10,235 bases of DNA, from contig JAIRZC010000183.1 of assembly GCA_031267455.1 (NCBI GenBank), positions 1-10,235 on the forward strand, given 5' to 3'. Source of the stretch: Accumulibacter sp. Its GTDB lineage: Bacteria; Pseudomonadota; Gammaproteobacteria; Burkholderiales; Rhodocyclaceae. Each line of letters opens with the position of its first letter. Positions within the stretch are counted from its first letter, which is position 1. This document shows positions 1 to 7,269 of this stretch, piece after piece. The position numbers and the translations under genes were made by a program. The notes beneath the pieces were generated by a model. That model worked only from the letters and a program-made list of their open reading frames with translations. It was not told where the DNA came from and did no database searches.

Positions 1-47
1 GATTGTGATTCCGAGGGTCAGCGGTTCGAAACCGCTACATCGCCCCA
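1..47 (+). tRNA. tRNA-His (GUG), 3' part, 5' end outside window
   Basis: The 3' portion of a tRNA gene, cut by the window edge inside the anticodon arm. Bases 3-9 form a seven-base anticodon loop with anticodon GTG at 5-7, followed by the 3' stem strand (10-14) and a five-base variable region. The T-arm is a perfect 5-bp stem (20-24 with 32-36) around a TTCGAAA loop. The acceptor strand is 37-43, then C44 and an encoded CCA at 45-47. A C discriminator is the hallmark of bacterial tRNA-His, which agrees with the GTG anticodon. The D-arm, 5' acceptor strand and the extra G-1 expected in tRNA-His lie upstream and cannot be checked. Confidence 0.93.
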
Positions 48-61
48 AAAAAACCACCTTG

Positions 62-87
62 GGTTGGCGTTTTTGAAAACGCCAACC
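62..87. terminator. strong 12-bp hairpin after tRNA-His
   Basis: A perfect inverted repeat pairs 62-73 (GGTTGGCGTTTT) with 76-87. Four A-U pairs sit at the top, so the working loop is larger than two bases. No T-run follows it on the plus strand. Read on the minus strand it is followed, 8 nt later, by seven T (54-48). It lies 15 bp after the tRNA 3' end, where a transcript end is expected, so I read it as a probable terminator or processing hairpin. The missing plus-strand U-tract keeps the confidence low. Confidence 0.4.
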
Positions 88-234
88 AGGGTTTACGAGC
101 GGTCGCTCGGTCGGATGGCGTGGAATCTGCGATCCGGGATGATCCCGATGCTTTGATGCGAGCGGGGAAGACGGCGCCAGGCCCGAACCGCGGTTGACGG
201 AATCGACTTTCGCAAGACTTCTCGGACTGGACGC

Positions 235-1266
235 ATGAGAATCGAAATTACCCGCCCCGACGATTGGCATTTGCACCTGCGCGATGGCGATGCGATGAAA
301 TCCGTTCTTCCGCACAGCGCGCGGCAGTTTGCGCGCGCGATCGTCATGCCCAACCTGGATCCGCCGGTAACGAGCGTCGATTCGGCCGCGGCGTACCGGT
401 ACCGTATTCTTTCCGCCATTCCGCCCGGCGTTGCGTTCGAGCCGCTCATGACGCTTTATCTGACCGACGATACGCCGCCCGATGAAATCCGCCGGGCGGT
501 GGAAAGCGGCTTCGTCAGGGGGGTCAAGCTGTATCCCTCCGGAGTGACGACCCAATCGGACGCGGGCGTGACGGCGCTCGAAAAATGCGACGCGGCGCTT
601 TCCGAGATGGAAAAACTGGGAATGCCCTTGTTGGCGCACGGTGAAGTCAGGGATCCCGGAGTCGATGTATTCGACCGCGAGAGTGTTTTCATCGAAACGG
701 TCCTTCAGCCCCTGCTCGAGCGCCATCCGGCGCTTCGGGTGGCGCTCGAGCACATTACGACGAAGGATGCCGTCGATTTCGTCCTTTCTTCCGGCGAAAA
801 CCTGGCCGCGACGATCACCGCGCACCATCTTCTTTACAATCGCAACGCGATTTTCGAAGGAGGATTGCGTCCGCATCGCTATTGCCTGCCCTTGCCGAAG
901 CGCGAGATCCATCGGGCCGCCCTGCTCGGGGCGGCAACGTCGGGGAACCCGAAATTCATGCTGGGGACCGATTCCGCGCCGCATGGACGCCGTTTGAAGG
1001 AGGCCGACCGCGGCTGCGCCGGATGCTACACCGCCCACGCGGCCCTCGAGTTTTACGCGGAAGCTTTCGAGAGCGTCGGCGCGATCGACCGACTCGAGGC
1101 GTTCGCCAGTTTCAACGGCCCGGATTTTTACCGCTTGCCCCGGAATACCGCGAAAATCGCGCTCGAAAAAAACGACTGGACCATCCCGAAAACTTTCAGT
1201 TTCGGCGAAAATGAAATTCTCATCCCCCTGAGGGCGGGAGAAGTGTTGCATTGGAAGCGAATATGA
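235..1266 (+). CDS. pyrC: dihydroorotase (class II, PyrC)
   Basis: Cytoplasmic zinc amidohydrolase that reversibly cyclises N-carbamoyl-L-aspartate to dihydroorotate, the third step of de novo pyrimidine synthesis. The 343-residue product has the length and colinear sequence of E. coli-type PyrC. Visible active-site residues are the metal-binding HxH (H12, H14 in DDWHLHLRDGD), the lysine expected to be carboxylated (K98 in VKLYPSG), H135 (LLAHGEV), H173 (LEHITTKDA) and catalytic D246 (LGTDSAPH). All are offset by four residues from the E. coli positions as I recall them, so the protein looks intact and active. The CGCAGCC-type cysteine loop (RGCAGCY, about 259-265) is also present. The ATG at 235 gives the family N-terminus; its Shine-Dalgarno is weak (GGA at about 223). 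A TTGACG at 194-199 could be a -35 box, but no convincing -10 follows. It appears monocistronic, with over 200 bp to the next gene. Confidence 0.97.
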   Translation: MRIEITRPDDWHLHLRDGDAMKSVLPHSARQFARAIVMPNLDPPVTSVDSAAAYRYRILSAIPPGVAFEPLMTLYLTDDTPPDEIRRAVESGFVRGVKLYPSGVTTQSDAGVTALEKCDAALSEMEKLGMPLLAHGEVRDPGVDVFDRESVFIETVLQPLLERHPALRVALEHITTKDAVDFVLSSGENLAATITAHHLLYNRNAIFEGGLRPHRYCLPLPKREIHRAALLGAATSGNPKFMLGTDSAPHGRRLKEADRGCAGCYTAHAALEFYAEAFESVGAIDRLEAFASFNGPDFYRLPRNTAKIALEKNDWTIPKTFSFGENEILIPLRAGEVLHWKRI

Positions 1267-1481
1267 TTTCCGGGGGAAACATGTTTCAATCCGCGCTCCT
1301 AGCCAGGGTCCGGATGTCGGGGATCAGATCGATGGGCTGCGGATTTTCCGCCGGAATCACGCGCCTGGGTTCCCTTCGCGCGACGACACGGCTTGCCGCG
1401 CTGGCGATCCGGCTCCGTGGGTACGCGACCGGGCGGGCGGATTGAAAGAATTTTTGGTTTTCCAACCGGAGAGTATTTTTG

Positions 1482-1955
1482 ATGAAGCCTAACCTGTTTT
1501 TGCTCGCATTGCCTCTGCTTGCGGCGTGTTCCGACCAGCGCGCGTCATACGAAATCGACGGCAACAAACACGTGCTGAGCCTGGTGCGCGTCACGGGTTT
1601 CCCCTGGGAAAAAACGGCGAAATACACGATCGTTCCGACGCGGATGCCCGACTGCATGCGGCGCCATGATTTGCCCAATGCTTCGTTGAACGCGCGTTTC
1701 GAAGTCTATTCGGCGGGAGACAACGCCTGGGCCCTCCGCCAACGCGATCGAATATTCGTCACGGAAACGCGGACATGCGAAGGATTCGCGCCGCTCGCTC
1801 AAATTCCCGAGACGGGTTTGGGGACGCTGGTCGGCGTATTTGAAATGCGAAATGGAAGTCTCGTTTTTACGCCGGCCGTCATTCCGCCGACTTCTCCTTC
1901 TTCCTCCGCGCCACTGAACCAAAGCGTCGACAGCGGCGAGCGTGTTTCGCCGTAG
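1482..1955 (+). CDS. small predicted outer-membrane lipoprotein, function unknown
   Basis: A 157-residue protein with a short hydrophobic signal (residues 5-15) and a lipobox L13-A14-A15-C16, so signal peptidase II cleavage and lipidation at C16 are expected. Serine at +2 does not resemble an inner-membrane retention signal, which suggests the outer membrane. The mature part has an acidic and basic mix, a MPDCMRRH motif (C58) and a TRTCEGF motif (C99); these two cysteines could form a disulphide. The tail (about 133-157) is rich in proline and serine and probably disordered. The ATG at 1482 is preferred over the adjacent TTG at 1479 because GGAGAG (1468-1473) sits 8 nt upstream of it. I recall similar short conserved lipoproteins in betaproteobacteria but know no function. 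The 215 bp between pyrC and this start hold no gene I can support. The stop codon lies 4 bp before the rnpB -10 box. Confidence 0.8.
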   Translation: MKPNLFLLALPLLAACSDQRASYEIDGNKHVLSLVRVTGFPWEKTAKYTIVPTRMPDCMRRHDLPNASLNARFEVYSAGDNAWALRQRDRIFVTETRTCEGFAPLAQIPETGLGTLVGVFEMRNGSLVFTPAVIPPTSPSSSAPLNQSVDSGERVSP

Positions 1956-1959
1956 CGTG

Positions 1960-1965
1960 TATAAT
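1960..1965 (+). promoter_or_regulatory. -10 box of the rnpB promoter
   Basis: A perfect TATAAT ends 8 bp before the expected first base of RNase P RNA, the correct distance for a sigma-70 -10 box. At 17-bp spacing the -35 position reads CGAGCG, a poor match, so activity may depend on the -10 or on other contacts. It directly abuts the end of the lipoprotein gene. Confidence 0.7.
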
Positions 1966-1972
1966 CGAATCG

Positions 1973-2411
1973 GGAAGTCGGTCAGGCAACCGCCGCGCGC
2001 CGTTTGAGGGCGCGGGGAGGAAAGTCCGGGCTTCACAGAGCGGGATGCCGGTTAACGGCCGGGCGCCGCGAGGCGACGGAAAGTGCAACAGAGAATAGAC
2101 CGCCGATGGCCGAAGGCGCCTCGTTTACGAAGCGCCGTTGCGGAAGGTTTCGCGCCTTCCGCCGGATCAGGCAAGGGTGAAACGGTGGCCCGGAGTATCC
2201 GGGACAGGGGGTGAAATCCCCCTCGTGGTAAGAGCCCACCGCGGACGTGGCAACACGGACGGCATGGCAAACCCCATCCGAAGCAAGGCCAAATAGGGAA
2301 GCACAGGCGTGGCTCGCGCCGCTTCCGGGTAGGCTGCTCGAGCGCGTCGGCGACGGCGCGCCTAGATGAATGGTTGCCCAACGACAGAACCCGGCTTATC
2401 GACCGACTTCC
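1973..2411 (+). ncRNA. rnpB: RNase P RNA, type A (M1 RNA)
   Basis: Catalytic RNA of ribonuclease P, which with the RnpA protein removes 5' leaders from tRNA precursors. Recognised by universal core blocks in the right order: GAGGAAAGTCCGGGCT near 2018, GTGCAACAGAGAATAGACCG near 2083, AGGCAAGGGTGAAA near 2169, GGTAAGAG near 2227, AAGCAAGGCCAAATAGG near 2280, GGGTAGGCTGCT near 2327, and CTAGATGAATGGTTG then ACAGAACCCGGCTTATC near the 3' end. The ends are set by the perfect P1 helix, GGAAGTCGGTC (1973-1983) with GACCGACTTCC (2401-2411). The P4 pseudoknot strands are present. At about 439 nt it is longer than the E. coli RNA (377 nt). The extra length includes a stem-loop at 2189-2203, another at 2207-2222, and an enlarged region around 2113-2162. 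I see no intrinsic terminator directly after it. It converges on the split tRNA-Leu gene. Confidence 0.97.
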
Positions 2412-2521
2412 CCTTTCCGCCGGGTCGCTTCGCCCATGAGAATTTCGGGAAAAAACATCCGCCGCGCGGTCGGATATCGCGCCAAAGGGAGCAGGATTTC
2501 GAAGAAATTTTCGATTCCTCG

Positions 2522-2818
2522 TGCCTGGGACGGGGGTCGAACCCGTATAGCCTTTCGGCCGAGGGATTTTCTTCACACCGCGGCTTTCGCCGCCGGCTTT
2601 CGCCGTTTGTGCGCCGGACTATGCCTTCGCCTTGTCGACATGCGCTTTAGGCGCCCCCCGTCTAGTCTCTACACCTTCCTGTCGCCAGGCTTGGCTCGGT
2701 GTTGCCTCGGCCGCGACGGCCAGGGGGTTCGCCGAATTTGAGGGGATTCACGCGGGCGCTTTCGCTTCCCGGTGCTCAATTTCAAGTCCCTTGTGTCTAC
2801 CAATTTCACCTCCCAGGC
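2522..2818 (-). tRNA. tRNA-Leu (UAA) interrupted by a group I intron
   Basis: Two exons on the minus strand: 2818-2784 (35 nt) and 2570-2522 (49 nt), joining to an 84-nt class II tRNA. The acceptor stem GCCTGGG (2818-2812) pairs with CCCAGGC (2529-2523), discriminator A at 2522. The D-arm has the leucine-type sequence AATTGGTAGACAC. The joined anticodon arm is GGGA-CTTAAAA-TCCC with anticodon UAA. A long variable arm with a GAAA loop (GGCC-GAAA-GGCT) and a T-arm ACGGG-TTCGACC-CCCGT complete it. The intron splits the anticodon after U34. Two oddities: position 8 is A where U is almost universal, and the bases after the discriminator read CGA, so CCA is not encoded, unlike the tRNA-His in the same window. 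The gene has its own promoter and is convergent with rnpB. Confidence 0.95.
2571..2783 (-). ncRNA. group I self-splicing intron in tRNA-Leu(UAA), subgroup IC3-like
   Basis: A 213-nt ribozyme that should excise itself from the tRNA precursor by two guanosine-initiated transesterifications. P1 is CUUG-AAAU-UGAG, giving the required U-G wobble at the 5' splice site after U34, and the intron ends in the required terminal G (2571). The core R element (minus strand of 2658-2672, GTAGAGACTAGACGG) and S element (2616-2627, AAGGCATAGTCC) are unmistakable, and their GACTA and TAGTC strands pair perfectly to form P7. Two GAAA-capped hairpins follow S. The block CAAATTCGGCGAA (2728-2740) and the region around R match the Azoarcus tRNA-Ile intron as I remember it, which argues for subgroup IC3. 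The insertion site is that of the tRNA-Leu introns of cyanobacteria and plastids. It carries no open reading frame or homing endonuclease. Confidence 0.94.
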
Positions 2819-2830
2819 AGTGAACGAGAC

Positions 2831-2859
2831 ATTCTACAAGAGCGCGCGGGCCGCGTAAA
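2831..2859 (-). promoter_or_regulatory. sigma-70 promoter of the split tRNA-Leu gene
   Basis: On the minus strand, TTTACG (2859-2854) and TAGAAT (2836-2831) are separated by exactly 17 bp and lie 12 bp before the mature tRNA 5' end. They match four of six and five of six consensus bases. Spacing and position fit a tRNA promoter with a short leader for RNase P to remove. Confidence 0.6.
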
Positions 2860-2937
2860 TGCGGGTCGCGCCAAGCCGCGGGTACGGCGCCGCGTGGAAA
2901 AAGGAGGATGAAACCGGAGTCCCGGCATTATGGCGTT

Positions 2938-2960
2938 CGTCGGGTTTTTCAACCCGCCCC
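2938..2960 (-). repeat. inverted repeat after the kinase gene
   Basis: CGGGTT (2941-2946) pairs with AACCCG (2951-2956) around a four-base loop. On the minus strand it lies about 55 bp after the kinase stop codon and could end that transcript, but no T-run follows it. The minus-strand sequence GGGGCGGGTTGAAAAACCCG resembles the palindrome at 10041-10062, so it may be a diverged copy of the same repeat. Confidence 0.45.
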
Positions 2961-3013
2961 GCGTCTCCCTCGGGCGCTTGGAGATGCAAAGGCGGAGTCG
3001 GAGGAGGGTCGGA

Positions 3014-5446
3014 TCATCGGAGTGGATCGGGCGCGGACGCTTCGACGTCCGGAGGGTGTTTTCCCCGGCGGAGCAATTCGGCGACGGCTTCCGATGCGAT
3101 CTCGAAGTCGGCGGTGAGGATGAGGTCGGCGATGCGCGAGATATCCTTGCGCGCTTTGCCCGGAAGCGGAAGCGCCTGGAGTTTCGCGAGCGCGCCATCC
3201 ATCGCGTCGATGGATTTTTCGGCGAGCGCGCCTTTCAGGAGAAGGAGCAATTCCGTTTCCAGCGCGCTTCCCGAAGCCTCGTCTCCAGAGTGGGTACGAA
3301 GGAGCGCCTCGTCGATCCGGGAGGCCAGCGCGTGGATTTCTGTGCGAAAGGGCGCGAGCTTTTCCTGGATCGTGGAAAATTCGCTCTTGCGGCACGCTTT
3401 TTCGAGAAGCGCCGCTGATTGTGACAGGGCGTGCGCGCCTATTGCCGCCAGCGCGCTTTTCAGCGAATGAACCAGCGTCGTGAACACACGCAGCGTGGCT
3501 TTGTCCGGGGGAATTTCGAGCAGGGAGAAACCGGCCCGGGCATCCCGGCGGAAGGTTTCGAGCAGATTCAGGTAACGGTTTCGCGAACCGCCGATCCGGG
3601 AGATTCCGTCGGCGGTATCGACCCCCATGATCTCCGGGAAGGCGCCCACGTCCGCGGAAAGGACTTCCGATTCGTCCCCGAGGGGCGCTTCTTCGCATTT
3701 TTCGGTGGCGACCCATTTTTTCAGCATCCGATCGAGCTTGGTCATCTCGATGGGCTTGGGGAGAAAATCGCTGAAACCGTTTTCCAGGAACATTTCTTTC
3801 ATTCCCGAAACGGCATTGGCCGTCAGCGCGATGATCGGAAGCGATGTGAAACGAGATCCGAGCGCGCGGATTGCCGCCGTAGTCTCGATGCCGTCCATCC
3901 CGGGCATCATATGATCCATGAAAACGAGATCGTAGTCGCGTTTTCCGACGCGCCGGATCGCTTCTTCGCCGCCAAGGCACGTGTCCGCCTTGATCCGGTA
4001 AAGCGCGAGAAGGCCCTCGGCGACTTTCAGGTTGCTCGGAAAATCATCGACGACGAGCACTCTGGCGCCTGGCGCGATGAAAGCGGCGCGTTGTGTCTCG
4101 ATGCGCCTGTTCGTTACGCCGATTTTGCCCATCGGCGTCCAATCGGCGACCGACTGGACGATCGTCGCGGTAAAGGTCGTCCCGAGACCGTATTCGCTTG
4201 TTACGTCGACGTCGCCGCCCATCGCGCGGCAGAGGCTCCGCGCGATCGTCAGGCCGAGTCCCGTTCCCTCGACTCCGCTCGTGTTCTTTTCGTCGAGCCG
4301 GATGAAGTCGTCGAAAAGCCTCGATACATCTTCCCGCCGGATTCCGATCCCGCTGTCGGTGATGACGAAAGTCAGAAGAATCGTATCTTCGGTTAAAGCG
4401 TTTCCGTACGCGAGGAATTTGATGAATCCCTGGTTGGTGAATTTCACCGCGTTTCCGAGCAGGTTGAACAATATCTGGCGGATGTGGTTGATGTCTCCCG
4501 TCATCACGGCGGGGATCGTCGGAGAAATCTCCGTAATCAGCTTGAGCGGCTTTTCGAGCATCCGAATATGGATGACCGCCAGGACATCGGAGAGGAGCGA
4601 AGACATTTCATAAGGAAAGAGGGTGAATTCCATGCGCCCCGACTCGATCTTCGAAAAGTCGAGGATGTCGTTGATGATCGCGAGCAGGTTCGCTCCGGCG
4701 TTCTTGATATCCGCGATGTGTTCAAGCACCTTGGATTGGCCGCACTCGCGGTAGGCCAGTTCGCCCAGGCCGATGATCGCGTTCATTGGTGTGCGTATCT
4801 CGTGGCTCATTCGCGCGAGAAAAAGGCTTTTTGCCGTGCTGGCGAGTTCCGCGCGTTCCTTGGCCTTGGCCAGGTCGGTGACATCGTGGAGAAGCAGGAT
4901 GAAGCCGCCGATGTAGTTGTCGCGGCCCGCCATCGGTGTAATGCAAACTGAATAGACGGCGAAACGGCCTTCGGAGGGGAGGGCGATTTCGGCGTGAACG
5001 ACCTCCATGTCGTGGCAAGCCTCCTCGAACATTTTGGCGACCGGGGCGAGCGAGACCGCGTTTCCGAAATTCATCGCGGCGATGTCGGAGAACAACATTC
5101 CCTTGATGCTTTCGAAACCGGAGATTTTGGCGACCCTCAGGAATTCGTCGGTGCAATAGGCAAGGCGACCTTCCTGATTGAGAAGAAGGATGATGCTCAG
5201 GCTGTTCTTGAGAAGCATGTTGAGGTACTGTTCCTGCCGCGCCTTTTCCGCCTGCAGGATCGAATAGAAGCGCGCGTGCGTCCGGGACACCGAGTCGGCG
5301 AGTTCCATCGCGCTTTTCAACGCCGTGATCTCGCGCTTCAACTTGCGTATCTGCATTTTGAGCGACGCGCTGGACACCCCGTCGCTTTCCGCGCCAAGCT
5401 CTTCGCCACCCCGCGCCGCGGTCGCGGCAAAATCATTTCCGTTCAT
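3014..5446 (-). CDS. soluble hybrid histidine kinase (coiled coil-PAS-HisKA-HATPase-REC-HPt)
   Basis: An 810-residue sensor kinase with an internal phosphorelay. Order: coiled coil (about 26-75), PAS-like sensor (about 76-190), HisKA with phosphoacceptor H215 ([14 protein letters not shown]), HATPase with N-box (N328, N332), G1 (DSGIGI, 364-369) and G2 (GTGLGLTI, 394-401), receiver (about 461-580) with D467/D468, phosphoacceptor D511, T542 and K564, and HPt (about 615-715) with H660 (LVHSLKS). The relay H215 to D511 to H660 is complete. The remaining tail (about 725-810) is unrecognised. No signal peptide or membrane span is visible, so it should be cytoplasmic and receive its signal through the PAS domain or a partner. 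It lies 226 bp downstream of three FIST genes on the same strand, the arrangement of NosP/NahK-type pairs. No cognate response regulator is in view. The Shine-Dalgarno at the ATG is weak. Segments such as [20 protein letters not shown] recall Treponema and Clostridia kinases. Confidence 0.96.
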   Translation of the reverse strand: MNGNDFAATAARGGEELGAESDGVSSASLKMQIRKLKREITALKSAMELADSVSRTHARFYSILQAEKARQEQYLNMLLKNSLSIILLLNQEGRLAYCTDEFLRVAKISGFESIKGMLFSDIAAMNFGNAVSLAPVAKMFEEACHDMEVVHAEIALPSEGRFAVYSVCITPMAGRDNYIGGFILLLHDVTDLAKAKERAELASTAKSLFLARMSHEIRTPMNAIIGLGELAYRECGQSKVLEHIADIKNAGANLLAIINDILDFSKIESGRMEFTLFPYEMSSLLSDVLAVIHIRMLEKPLKLITEISPTIPAVMTGDINHIRQILFNLLGNAVKFTNQGFIKFLAYGNALTEDTILLTFVITDSGIGIRREDVSRLFDDFIRLDEKNTSGVEGTGLGLTIARSLCRAMGGDVDVTSEYGLGTTFTATIVQSVADWTPMGKIGVTNRRIETQRAAFIAPGARVLVVDDFPSNLKVAEGLLALYRIKADTCLGGEEAIRRVGKRDYDLVFMDHMMPGMDGIETTAAIRALGSRFTSLPIIALTANAVSGMKEMFLENGFSDFLPKPIEMTKLDRMLKKWVATEKCEEAPLGDESEVLSADVGAFPEIMGVDTADGISRIGGSRNRYLNLLETFRRDARAGFSLLEIPPDKATLRVFTTLVHSLKSALAAIGAHALSQSAALLEKACRKSEFSTIQEKLAPFRTEIHALASRIDEALLRTHSGDEASGSALETELLLLLKGALAEKSIDAMDGALAKLQALPLPGKARKDISRIADLILTADFEIASEAVAELLRRGKHPPDVEASAPDPLR

Positions 5447-5451
5447 ACTGT

Positions 5452-5480
5452 TCGCTATAAAAAAAAATAAATATTCAGGT
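5452..5480 (-). promoter_or_regulatory. AT-rich leader upstream of the kinase, possible promoter
   Basis: Nearly pure A/T in an otherwise GC-rich region, ending within about 10 bp of the kinase start codon. TATA-like strings are present (TATAGC, TATTTA), but no clear -35/-10 pair can be fixed. It may be a promoter or an unstructured translation-initiation region compensating for the weak ribosome binding site. Confidence 0.3.
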
Positions 5481-5488
5481 TTGGAATC

Positions 5489-5505
5489 CCGCCCTCAACG
5501 GGCGG
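5489..5505. repeat. GC-rich hairpin between FIST 1 and the kinase
   Basis: CCGCCC (5489-5494) pairs with GGGCGG (5500-5505) around a five-base loop, in the 226-bp gap between the first FIST gene and the kinase. No T-run directly follows on the minus strand, so termination is doubtful; it could act as an mRNA stabilising or processing structure. Confidence 0.4.
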
Positions 5506-5672
5506 CGCAAAGATCAAATTTTCCGGCTGGGTCGGGCCACGTTTCTTCTTGCGAAGAGAAGCCCCTTTTCGTGGCTATGCCTCACTTTGGGGCGCTCGGC
5601 TTTTTCGCCGGCGGAGCCGCGATCCACAGGAAGGGATCGAACCCGATGGAAAGGGCTGTGTCCGTTTTTTCT

Positions 5673-6830
5673 TTAGAGCAGGCAAGCCGTCACCGAGAAA
5701 TTGTGAAAACGGTTGATCCATTGGCACTCTCTGTTTTTTACCGGACAGATTTCTCCCCCCGAATACGCGAATTGGTAAGAAAGCGAGTTCCCGATCACCC
5801 GGGCGATTTTCTTCATCTCCCAGTCCGGCGCGCTCGCGAGCGTCCATTTTCGGCTTGTGCAGGAGAAAATCAGGGCGCTTTCGGCATCCGCATCGGCGGC
5901 AATCCGGGCTATTATTTTTTCCATGGATTGGGTGACGAAATCCGCATCGACATCCGAAAAACCAACTTTCACCCCATCGGGTATGTTGCCGCACAGCACG
6001 ATGTGCCCTTCTTCGGTCGCCTTGCAGGCGCAGCGCGCGATCCGGGAGCCGTCGCTCAGCGTCAGGAGGAAAGGAAACGAGGCGATTCCGGCGGAAATTC
6101 CGCCGTTTTCGGCTAATCCGATCGATTCGAGGTAAGCGATCGGCGAGCGGTCGTTGATGCGACGTATCCGGTTTTTTTCCGCCTGCGTGATGACGGCCCT
6201 CTGGCATATTTCCTGTTCTCCGGGGAGGTCGGTGATGTGAAAGCGCGGATTGACCTCGCCGAAGAGGGCGACGAGGGCAAGGACATTCGCGCCGCAGTGG
6301 CCGTTTACGCAGGTCTCGATACTGGAAAAATCCGTCAGGTGGGTAAAAGCCAGTGAACCGAAAATGGGCGCGCCGCCCGAGACCGAATCAAGAAGCGCGA
6401 CGAAATCGTCGCCTCCGACATTTTCCAGGAAGGGAGCGAAAGCAAGGAGCAAGGCGGGCTTACCCATTTCAGGCGGAGCGACGCGCGAATAGAGTTCGCG
6501 CACGGGGCCGGTCGGGTCGCCGGAAATCGGTACGCTGATCCCCGCGGTAAACACGATGTCGTCGCTCGTAAGCACCGCGACGGTAAACATCATGTCGCCG
6601 AAAACGCTCCCGACCGCGATGCCTGGCGTTGTGTAGCCGGCGGTGGCAAAGGGCAGGGATTCGCCGACGGCTTCGAGTACGCCCGAATCCAGGAATTCCG
6701 GATGAAAGGCCAGTATTCCGACCGCGTTCTTGAGCAGGCTATTTTCAAGGTCGAGCTGTTCGAGCAGTTCCGCGACGGCGGCATCCACTTCATCGATCTT
6801 GAGCGTGTGGGCGGTAAGTATTTTTATCAT
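5673..6830 (-). CDS. FIST-domain sensor protein (copy 1, nearest the kinase)
   Basis: A 385-residue cytoplasmic protein consisting of FIST_N (about 30-220) and FIST_C (about 225-375), with no signal peptide or membrane span. FIST domains are proposed small-ligand sensors; NosP members bind haem and nitric oxide and control a neighbouring hybrid kinase. Visible family features are the hydrophobic strand before FHPEF (42-46), the AGYTTPG segment (64-70), ELYSRVAPPEM (112-122), FGEVNPRF (190-197), and the C-terminal YSGGEICPV then NRFHNFS. All three copies share H8, H43 and the C-terminal histidine (H376 here), and C174, C324 and C362, which are candidate metal, haem or redox residues. By hand count 38 of the first 60 residues are identical to copy 3. 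It carries additional histidines and cysteines (H164, H178, C179, H198, C267, C269, C280) not shared by all copies. AAGG lies 10 nt before the ATG. Confidence 0.88.
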   Translation of the reverse strand: MIKILTAHTLKIDEVDAAVAELLEQLDLENSLLKNAVGILAFHPEFLDSGVLEAVGESLPFATAGYTTPGIAVGSVFGDMMFTVAVLTSDDIVFTAGISVPISGDPTGPVRELYSRVAPPEMGKPALLLAFAPFLENVGGDDFVALLDSVSGGAPIFGSLAFTHLTDFSSIETCVNGHCGANVLALVALFGEVNPRFHITDLPGEQEICQRAVITQAEKNRIRRINDRSPIAYLESIGLAENGGISAGIASFPFLLTLSDGSRIARCACKATEEGHIVLCGNIPDGVKVGFSDVDADFVTQSMEKIIARIAADADAESALIFSCTSRKWTLASAPDWEMKKIARVIGNSLSYQFAYSGGEICPVKNRECQWINRFHNFSVTACLL

Positions 6831-7269
6831 GGGTTTTGTGCCTTATTCGTTTTATTCTTCAACACATCGTCCCTTTCGTCCAGACTTCGGCTTTGGGGTT
6901 CAAGGCCTTTTCCGGGCGACGCCAAGGCGGATCCGAATACCGCCCCTGCGGAGGGAAACTCGTTCCTGAGGGATCAGGGCTTCGATCCCGATAACTCAAG
7001 GGAAAGGGAAATGTCCCTCATCACCTCGTTTTGAGCGGCAAAAACGTCCGCTCGCTTTTCGCCGAATCACCCCGGACATAAAAAGGGACCAGGGCGCCTG
7101 TCGGGCTTGACCCGATCAGCGGAAAAAGCCGAAAACCGAAACATACTCTTTTCTCGTCGCGTTTAAAACCGGGAAAGGCGTCTCCCGAACCGAAAATCGG
7201 GGGAAGGTTTACGCCTGCACCGCCTGTCTTGATGGCAGCCGATTGGGTCAGGCCCGACAGGCGGCAGGT
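6831..7269. other. 439-bp gap between FIST 2 and FIST 1, no gene seen
   Basis: Long for a gap inside a presumed operon. It holds several inverted repeats: GGGATC/GATCCC (6970-6975 with 6984-6989), AGCGG/CCGCT (7034-7038 with 7048-7052) and the pair of 23-nt arms annotated separately. A minus-strand TTTTATGTC (near 7075-7083) also occurs upstream of FIST 3 (near 9883-9892) and could be a shared element. No promoter can be fixed. Copy 1 plus the kinase may be transcribed separately from copies 2 and 3. Confidence 0.5.
7095..7263. repeat. pair of 23-nt inverted arms (MITE-like or REP-like)
   Basis: The left arm 7095-7117 (begins CGCCTGTCGGG) is the reverse complement of the right arm 7241-7263 with only two mismatches, separated by 123 bp. 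Each arm is itself roughly palindromic (TCGGG then CCCGA in the left arm), so each can also fold alone. The right arm ends 7 bp before the FIST 2 stop codon boundary. The interior codes for nothing recognisable. It could be a miniature mobile element, a paired REP-type repeat or an mRNA 3' structure; I saw no clear target-site duplication. Confidence 0.55.

Noticed and set aside
1286..1440. Minus-strand frame ending in QPIDLIPD, reminiscent of the SPIDLIPDF core of DUF1232 proteins
   Set aside because: Only about eight residues match, the following conserved part is missing, and the rest of the frame overlaps the lipoprotein gene. A chance match is more likely than a gene remnant.
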